Of a stretch of DNA of 64,000 nt, positions 58,580-64,000 are shown piece after piece; positions within the stretch are counted from its first letter, which is position 1; every line of letters starts with the position of its first letter. The stretch is from positions 1 through 64,000 of the forward strand of contig CAYRGN010000004.1 of NCBI GenBank assembly GCA_964423865.1. Reading direction: 5' to 3'. A program made the translations under genes and the position numbers. The notes below the pieces were generated by a model. The model did no database searches and was not told where the DNA came from. It worked only from the letters and a program-made list of their open reading frames with translations. Source of the stretch: Leadbetterella sp964423865. Its GTDB lineage: Bacteria; Bacteroidota; Bacteroidia; Cytophagales; Spirosomataceae.

Positions 58580-60343
58580 ATGAATAAAAAATTACGCGTT
58601 GGAATTTTTTTCGGAGGACAATCCAGGGAAAGGGAAATTTCATTTCTTGGTGGTCGTACTGCTTATGAACATATTGACAAGCGCTATTTCGAACCTGTAC
58701 TCATTTTCGTAGATAGTCTGGGCAATTTTATTCGTGTAGACGAATCCATTCTTCTTGAACCGGAGATCAGAAGTTTTTACCCTTCCAAAAATCAAAACAA
58801 CGGCTACAAGGTTTATATTGAGTCGTTAGGGGTTTTGAAAGACTCTCAGCTTTACAAGTTAATCTACAAAATCGGGTCCCAGATCAAAGCAGAAGACCTG
58901 AAAGCACATATTGATTTTGCTTTTGCCGTAATGCACGGTCCCTATGCCGAAGACGGCAGTATCCAGGGGCTTCTTGAATGGTTAAACATCCCTTACCTGG
59001 GCCCGGGCATCCTGGGGTCAGGTATTGGCATCAACAAACCCTTTCAGAACCGCCTGATGGCCCTAGCTACCGGTCAGGAAAAAAAATATGCTACCATCAG
59101 CAAAAAAGAATGGATAGAAAGTGACCGGTCCAAGCTGTTTTCCCGGCTTATCGGGCAGCTGGGCTTCCCCTTCGTGGTGAAGGCCCCGCATCAGGGTTCT
59201 TCCATTGGCGTAGCCATAGTGAAGAAAAGAAGCCTGGAAGAGTTTAGCCGGGCCATGTCTCAATGCTTTTTTGAAACCATTATTACCCGGAAAGACTGGG
59301 ACAAACTTTCTAGCCGCCGGAAGAAAAACTTCATGGAGAAAATGACCAATCTCGATGAAGGGATTGGATTTCCTGTTATTTTTAACGGTGTGCTTATCTA
59401 CCATCCGGCCGTTCTGCTCAAAAAATTGAACGAACACCTGGCCCAGCATGAAACCGCGCTGTTGACCAGTGTTCAGGCGGAAGATTATGTACTGATAGAA
59501 GAGTTTATCTCCGGTCAGGAATTTTCCTGCGGCGTGATTCAGGACGACGACGGCACCCCCATTGCGCTGCCGCCGGCCGAAGTATACGGAGACACCTCTA
59601 CCTTTGATTTTAAAGCCAAATACAAGTCAAGTGTCAGCAAAAAGCGGATTCCTGTCAAAACCAGCGATGAGAATCTTGAAAAAATCCATTCGGATGTACT
59701 GAAAGCGTTCAAAATTACAGGCATGAGCGTGGTTTGCCGGATAGACGGCTTTATCACCGACAGCGGAGAAGTGCTGCTGCACGATCCCAACACCTTGCCG
59801 GGGATGTCGCCCAGCTCATTCATTTTCAAGCAGATGGCGGAAGTAGGCTTCAATATTACAGACTCCATTACCTATTTTATACGGCAGTCGCTCATTGAAA
59901 GAATACGAAGCGGGAAAAACCGTTACGAGTTGAATAACCTGCTGAACACGCTTTCTAACAGCATTTCAGCGGCTTCGCCCCGAAAGAAACTGGCCATTCT
60001 CTTCGGCGAAAACGATGAAGAATACACCCTGGCCCGTAAAAAGTACAGCGAATACTGTGGCAGCGAAGCGTATGAGCCGATCCCGGTTTGTGCCGCCCTG
60101 AACGGGTCAAAATACCTGATCCCCCTCAACCTCATGTTTAAGCCGGACATTCTTGAATTCGGAAGTTCCATCGGCACCGCCAAACACCCGTTTGTGGCAA
60201 AGAACATTGAGAAAACCAGGCAACTCCGGGAATTTTACGTGGGCGATGTGGATTTCACGGTACGTAAAATCTCCGATACGGATTTCACCCAGACCTTCCG
60301 TACGCTCTTCATCTGCAAAACCAACGAGCTGGCTACCCTTTGA
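58580..60343 (+). CDS. D-alanine-D-alanine ligase-like ATP-grasp protein with C-terminal extension
   Basis: A 587-residue protein. Residues ~5-130 are a Ddl N domain (VGIFFGGQSREREISFLGG). The ATP-grasp domain spans ~130-460, with VVKAPHQGSSIGVAIVKK, VLIEEFISGQEFSCGVI and LLHDPNTLPGMSPSSF. The last ~120 residues begin RKKLAILFGENDEEYTLARK and resemble the start of a second Ddl N domain with no ATP-grasp domain after it. So the gene may have arisen by partial duplication. It may make D-Ala-D-Ala or another dipeptide. RNase H, trmN6 and GT2 genes follow in a run. Confidence 0.8.
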   Translation: MNKKLRVGIFFGGQSREREISFLGGRTAYEHIDKRYFEPVLIFVDSLGNFIRVDESILLEPEIRSFYPSKNQNNGYKVYIESLGVLKDSQLYKLIYKIGSQIKAEDLKAHIDFAFAVMHGPYAEDGSIQGLLEWLNIPYLGPGILGSGIGINKPFQNRLMALATGQEKKYATISKKEWIESDRSKLFSRLIGQLGFPFVVKAPHQGSSIGVAIVKKRSLEEFSRAMSQCFFETIITRKDWDKLSSRRKKNFMEKMTNLDEGIGFPVIFNGVLIYHPAVLLKKLNEHLAQHETALLTSVQAEDYVLIEEFISGQEFSCGVIQDDDGTPIALPPAEVYGDTSTFDFKAKYKSSVSKKRIPVKTSDENLEKIHSDVLKAFKITGMSVVCRIDGFITDSGEVLLHDPNTLPGMSPSSFIFKQMAEVGFNITDSITYFIRQSLIERIRSGKNRYELNNLLNTLSNSISAASPRKKLAILFGENDEEYTLARKKYSEYCGSEAYEPIPVCAALNGSKYLIPLNLMFKPDILEFGSSIGTAKHPFVAKNIEKTRQLREFYVGDVDFTVRKISDTDFTQTFRTLFICKTNELATL

Positions 60344-60951
60344 TGGCAAAGTTTTATGTGGTGTGGAAAGGCAGAACGACCGGGATATTGGACGACTGGG
60401 ATTCCTGCAAGAAAAGTGTGGAGGGTTTTGAGGGCGCCAGATACAAATCATTTACCAGTCGCGTAGAAGCAGAACTGGCTTTCAAAAAGGGCTTCTACCC
60501 TTCTGTAAAAACGCCCAAAAAAGCCACCGGGGTAAAATCTCCCAAGCCGGATTATCCCGCGTGGGCGGTAGATGCGGCATGGAATACCAAAACGGGAGAC
60601 ATGGAGTACCAGGGCGTAGACCTCCAAACCGGCCGGCCCGTTTTCCACCGGGGACCGTTTTATGACGGCACCAACAACATCGGTGAGTTCCTGGCCGTGG
60701 TACATGCGCTCGCTTTGCTCCATAAACACGGTTCCGATGCGCCCATTTTCTCGGACTCCCGCACGGCTCTTTCCTGGGTCAGGAAAAAGAAAGCGAACAC
60801 CAAACTGGAACGCACCCCCCGGAACGGCGAACTTTTTGAGCTCCTGGAAAGGGCCGAGTTATGGCTGCAAACCCACACCTTCCGGAACCCCCTGCTCAAA
60901 TGGGAAACGGAATGGTGGGGAGAAAACCCGGCAGATTTTGGAAGAAAATAA
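60340..60951 (+). CDS. Viroplasmin-type RNase H
   Basis: A 203-residue protein with an N-terminal viroplasmin domain (about 1-47, YVVWKGRTTGILDDWDSCKK) and a C-terminal RNase H1 domain. The catalytic acids are in AVDAAWNTKTGDMEY (D), NIGEFLAVVHAL (E), FSDSRTALSW (D) and the late region ending ENPAD. It degrades the RNA of RNA-DNA hybrids. The start overlaps the ddl-like stop by four bases, and its stop codon shares bases with the next ATG. Confidence 0.92.
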   Translation: MMAKFYVVWKGRTTGILDDWDSCKKSVEGFEGARYKSFTSRVEAELAFKKGFYPSVKTPKKATGVKSPKPDYPAWAVDAAWNTKTGDMEYQGVDLQTGRPVFHRGPFYDGTNNIGEFLAVVHALALLHKHGSDAPIFSDSRTALSWVRKKKANTKLERTPRNGELFELLERAELWLQTHTFRNPLLKWETEWWGENPADFGRK

Positions 60952-61646
60952 TGTTCAGATTTAAGCAATTCACGGTTCACCAGGAAAACTCGGCCATGAA
61001 GGTCTGTACGGACTCCTGTCTGTTCGGGGCGTTAATCCGCTCGGAGGCGCCTGAAAACGCCCTGGACATTGGCGCCGGCACCGGCCTGCTCAGTCTCATG
61101 GTAGCACAGCGCTACCCCACCCTTACCGTAGATGCGGTGGAGATGGATGCCGGCGCCGCTCATGACGCCCGCCTGAATTTCGCTCAGAGTCCGTTTCATG
61201 AACGCCTGACCCTTCACGAGGGAGCTGTTCAGGATTTTACCCCGCCCCGTCTTTACGACCTGATCTTCTGTAACCCTCCATTTTATGAAAACCAACTCCA
61301 ATCACCTCACGCCCTTAAAAACCTGGCCCATCACGGAGCGGGCCTCTCCTTTCGTGATTTGATCACCGCCTCCACCCGCCTCCTGAAAAACCGGGGCGTG
61401 ATGTGGATCCTCCTGCCCCCTTTTGAAATGGCCTCCTTTACGCGCCAGGCCGTGACCGCGGGATTACACGCGGAAGAACATTTTCGTATCCGCCACAAAA
61501 CCGAAAAGCCGGTTTTCCGGGAAGTCGCCCGGTTTTCCTTCCTGCCCTGCCCAAACCCACCGGTACAGGAAATTATAATTTATGAAAACGATAAATATAG
61601 TAGTATCTTTGCCGGGATGCTGAGAGACTACTATCTCATCTTTTAA
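60951..61646 (+). CDS. trmN6: tRNA1(Val) (adenine(37)-N6)-methyltransferase
   Basis: A 231-residue class I SAM methyltransferase. The start at MFRFKQFTVHQENSAMKVCT overlaps the RNase H stop, and the typical family start CTDSCLFGALI follows. ALDIGAGTGLLSLMVAQRY is the SAM-binding motif and FCNPPFYENQ is the N6-methyladenine NPPF/Y motif. It modifies A37 of tRNA-Val. The longer reading frame upstream lies inside RNase H. It is third in a four-gene run. Confidence 0.9.
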   Translation: MFRFKQFTVHQENSAMKVCTDSCLFGALIRSEAPENALDIGAGTGLLSLMVAQRYPTLTVDAVEMDAGAAHDARLNFAQSPFHERLTLHEGAVQDFTPPRLYDLIFCNPPFYENQLQSPHALKNLAHHGAGLSFRDLITASTRLLKNRGVMWILLPPFEMASFTRQAVTAGLHAEEHFRIRHKTEKPVFREVARFSFLPCPNPPVQEIIIYENDKYSSIFAGMLRDYYLIF

Positions 61647-61648
61647 TT

Positions 61649-62596
61649 ATGGATATATCCGTTGTAATACCGCTCTACAATGAAGCCGAGTCTCTCGGGG
61701 AGCTTCATTCCTGGATCAGGCGTGTTATGAACGATCACGCTTTTACCTACGAAGTGATTTTTGTAGACGACGGAAGCCATGACGGTTCCTGGGAAATTAT
61801 CCGGAAGCTGGCCGCGGAAAATCCGGAAGTAAAAGGATTGCGCTTTTCCAAGAATTACGGTAAAACGGCGGCGCTTCAGACCGGTTTTAATGAAACCGGT
61901 GGTAAGGTAGTCATCACTATGGATGCCGACCTCCAGGACAGCCCGGACGAGATCCCCGAACTCTACCGGATGATTACCCAGGACGGTTACGACCTGGTTT
62001 CCGGGTGGAAACAGAAGCGGTATGACCCCGTGAGCAAAACCCTGCCCACCAAACTGTTTAACGCTACCACCCGCTTCATGCACGATATCCCCTTGCATGA
62101 CATGAACTGCGGCCTGAAAGCCTACCGCAGTAACGTCACCAAGAACATTGTGATTTACGGAGAAATGCACCGGTATATCCCCGTAGTAGCCAAATGGAAC
62201 GGTTTCAGTAAAATCGGAGAAAAGGTGGTGCAGCACCAGGCCCGCAAATACGGCCATACCAAATTCGGTATTGAAAGGTTCCTGAACGGATTCCTTGACC
62301 TGATTTCCATCACTTTCGTGAATAAATTCGGAAAAAGTCCGATGCATTTTTTCGGCCTCTTCGGGGTGCTGGCCTTCATCGGGGGCCTCGCTATGGCCAC
62401 TTTCCTGATCGGTGAAAAACTATACAGCATCTATGCGCACCAACCCTACCGGAATGTCACAGACAATCCCCTGTTTTTCCTGGGACTGACCGCCGCCATT
62501 ATCGGTTCGCAAATGTTCCTGGCAGGGTTTCTCGGGGAATTATTCGTACGGAACAACGCCCGGAAAGACGATTATATCATTTCGGAACGGGCGTAA
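61649..62596 (+). CDS. GT2 glycosyltransferase, undecaprenyl/dolichyl-phosphate type
   Basis: A 315-residue glycosyltransferase. The GT-A domain has SVVIPLYNEAESL, VDDGSHDGSW and the DXD-like DADLQDSPDE, and the acceptor block EMHRYIPVVAKWNG. Two C-terminal helices (about 236-256 and 277-300) anchor it in the membrane. The pattern matches GtrB/DPM1-type enzymes that move sugar or glycerol-phosphate onto undecaprenyl phosphate. It follows trmN6 after two bases. Confidence 0.9.
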   Translation: MDISVVIPLYNEAESLGELHSWIRRVMNDHAFTYEVIFVDDGSHDGSWEIIRKLAAENPEVKGLRFSKNYGKTAALQTGFNETGGKVVITMDADLQDSPDEIPELYRMITQDGYDLVSGWKQKRYDPVSKTLPTKLFNATTRFMHDIPLHDMNCGLKAYRSNVTKNIVIYGEMHRYIPVVAKWNGFSKIGEKVVQHQARKYGHTKFGIERFLNGFLDLISITFVNKFGKSPMHFFGLFGVLAFIGGLAMATFLIGEKLYSIYAHQPYRNVTDNPLFFLGLTAAIIGSQMFLAGFLGELFVRNNARKDDYIISERA

Positions 62597-62603
62597 TCCG
62601 TTT

Positions 62604-63872
62604 TTAATATCCGTACCAATCTTCCCACCAGTTTTTCAGTGATTTCCGGATCTCATTCTCCCGCGCGTTTACTCCCGCTTCGTACAATTTTAAGCCTTTC
62701 AGTTCTTCCGGCATAAAGTTCTGGCGCACAAAATTCCCCGGAAAATCATGCGAATATTTGTATCCTTTCCCGTAGCCAATCTGCTTCATCAATTTGGTAG
62801 GTGCGTTCCGGAGCTCCAGGGGTACGGGCAGATCACCCGTCTTTTCCGCCAGTTCCATCGCCGCATTGATGGCGGCATAGGCCGCATTGGATTTAGGCGA
62901 TGTGGCCAGGTAAATGGCCGTTTGTGACAAGATAATACGGCTTTCAGGATAACCGATCTTCATCACGGCATCCATGCAGGCATTGGCCACCATCACGGCG
63001 GTAGGATTGGCCAGGCCAATATCTTCCGAAGCCGAAATCAGCATACGGCGGGCTATAAACTTGACATCTTCACCCGCCACCAGCATGCGGGCCATCCAGT
63101 ACAGGGCCGCGTTCGGGTCTGACCCCCGGATTGACTTGATAAAAGCGGAAATGATATCGTAATGTTGCTCACCCGACTTGTCGTAACGCGCGAAATTCTT
63201 CTGTGCCAGCGTTTCTGCCAGGTCATTGTTAATGCGCACAGGGTCTTTCCCCTGCTGAGCGTTTACTACCAGTTCCAGGAGGTTAAGCAACTTCCGGCCA
63301 TCGCCCCCGCTCATCCGGAAAAGCGAGTCGGTTTCTTCCACCCGGATATTCAGATTCTTCAGCACCTCGTCTTCCGAAATGGCCCTTCGCATCAGGCGTT
63401 CCAGCTCTTCCGTGCCAAAGGCTTCCAGGATATACACCTGGCAGCGCGACAATAACGCCGAATTAACTTCAAAGGAAGGGTTTTCGGTAGTAGCCCCTAT
63501 AAGTGTTACCTTTCCTTTTTCTACCGCACCCAAAAGTGCGTCTTGCTGGGATTTATTAAACCGGTGAATCTCATCAATAAACAGGATGGGAGGAAACATC
63601 CCCGAAGGTTTGGCAAGCACTTCCCTAAGCTCTTTCACTCCGGCAGAAATGGCGCTGAGGTTGTGGAACTGACGGCGGGTCACCTCCGCAATCAGCAAGG
63701 CCAGGGTGGTCTTGCCTACACCGGGAGGCCCCCACAGAATCATGGAAGGTAAGACGCCCGAGGCGATGGCCGCTCTCAACGGTTTTCCCGGCCCCAGAAT
63801 AGCTTCCTGGCCGATGTACTGGTCCAGGTTTACAGGACGGATTCTCTCTGCTAAGGGAATAGAAAAATTCAT
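62604..63872 (-). CDS. rarA: Replication-associated recombination protein A
   Basis: A 422-residue AAA ATPase (RarA/MgsA/WRNIP1 type) that acts at stalled replication forks. Walker A is GPPGVGKTTLA, Walker B is ILFIDEIHRFNK, sensor 1 is GATTENPSFEVN, and the C-terminal helical domain has DALYWMARMLVAGEDVKFIA-like and GYGKGYKYSHDFPGNFVRQN blocks. It converges with the GT2 gene with seven bases between stops. Its start ATG lies 129 bases from the right edge. Confidence 0.96.
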   Translation of the reverse strand: MNFSIPLAERIRPVNLDQYIGQEAILGPGKPLRAAIASGVLPSMILWGPPGVGKTTLALLIAEVTRRQFHNLSAISAGVKELREVLAKPSGMFPPILFIDEIHRFNKSQQDALLGAVEKGKVTLIGATTENPSFEVNSALLSRCQVYILEAFGTEELERLMRRAISEDEVLKNLNIRVEETDSLFRMSGGDGRKLLNLLELVVNAQQGKDPVRINNDLAETLAQKNFARYDKSGEQHYDIISAFIKSIRGSDPNAALYWMARMLVAGEDVKFIARRMLISASEDIGLANPTAVMVANACMDAVMKIGYPESRIILSQTAIYLATSPKSNAAYAAINAAMELAEKTGDLPVPLELRNAPTKLMKQIGYGKGYKYSHDFPGNFVRQNFMPEELKGLKLYEAGVNARENEIRKSLKNWWEDWYGY

Positions 63873-63937
63873 TTACACCAAATTGCTACGAGGAGGAACA
63901 AGAGGAGCTACAGCGCTCATGCACTCCATAATTTACC

Positions 63938-63945
63938 CAAATTTA
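63938..63945 (-). promoter_or_regulatory. -7 box for rarA
   Basis: On the minus strand this reads TAAATTTG, matching TAnnTTTG, 65 bases upstream of the rarA start. Possible CAAA (TTTG) boxes follow at shorter than normal spacing. Confidence 0.35.
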
Positions 63946-63979
63946 TAGCTTTCAGCAAACAAATCCTTTAGAATACCCG

Positions 63980-63987
63980 TATATTTG
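63980..63987 (+). promoter_or_regulatory. -7 box pointing off the right edge
   Basis: TATATTTG fits TAnnTTTG on the plus strand, 13 bases before the window end. It may serve a rightward gene outside the window. Confidence 0.3.
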
Positions 63988-64000
63988 AGAAAGATAACCA

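Overview
The window is chromosomal DNA from a member of the Bacteroidota, most likely a Cytophagales-type organism. The evidence is the gliding protein GldC, a subtilase with a type IX secretion C-terminal sorting domain, an SusC-unrelated outer-membrane beta-barrel receptor of the OMP_b-brl_3 type, DUF5687/ABC pairs, GSCFA, DUF4197 and DUF4097 families, and many TAnnTTTG (-7) promoter boxes, some with a TTTG box upstream. Shine-Dalgarno sites are rare, as is usual in this phylum. I see no tRNA, rRNA or CRISPR array.

Layout. 0-12 kb: a hipBA toxin-antitoxin module, hisG-hisD, a secreted T9SS subtilase, a phytanoyl-CoA dioxygenase/Gfo-Idh-MocA pair, gldC, a DUF4197 lipoprotein, and cinA overlapping a 2-oxoacid dehydrogenase E2 gene. 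12-20 kb: an AT-richer accessory island. It starts with a second hipBA, then small membrane proteins and two adjacent frameshifted genes, then a vWA / PP2C phosphatase / Ser-Thr kinase triad (TerY-P type) with a zinc-ribbon protein and a DUF805 protein, and it ends with a divergent XRE regulator that has its own operator-like palindrome. 20-31.5 kb: housekeeping genes (dcp, queA, a PduO-type adenosyltransferase, tyrS), an ABC exporter pair and higBA. 31.7-37.6 kb: an ECF sigma factor, a HEAT-repeat membrane anti-sigma candidate, two DUF4097 proteins and a TonB-dependent-type receptor that is preceded by a possible leader peptide with a strong hairpin. 38-44 kb: a Tat-exported RIFT-barrel (PcRGLX/YetA-like) protein, then a small operon flanked by two identical operator palindromes, then a U32-family gene with a ferredoxin. 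44-54 kb: a small nuclease-toxin-like gene next to a candidate sRNA, a thioredoxin, two serine hydrolases (one fused to a YdjC/ChbG-type deacetylase), a DUF5687 ABC transporter, and an AAA/DUF4143 ATPase behind a perfect 30-bp inverted repeat. 54-64 kb: mrp, GSCFA, an OmpA-domain protein, nifU, then a compact run of a ddl-like gene, an RNase H, trmN6 and a GT2 glycosyltransferase, converging with rarA.

The intergenic spaces carry two repeat populations that divide by position. Repeats built around a cccttcg...agctcaggg palindrome and gtaattcg units lie at gene 3' ends and between convergent genes. Repeats built from agctatgagc / gctgatagctg units lie in 5' leaders. The larger 5' units begin and end with ATGAAA, and two of them end exactly on the start codon of a gene. 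This, the double-operator promoter at 41.1 kb, the inverted repeat before the DUF4143 ATPase and the kinase-phosphatase-vWA island are the observations most worth following up.
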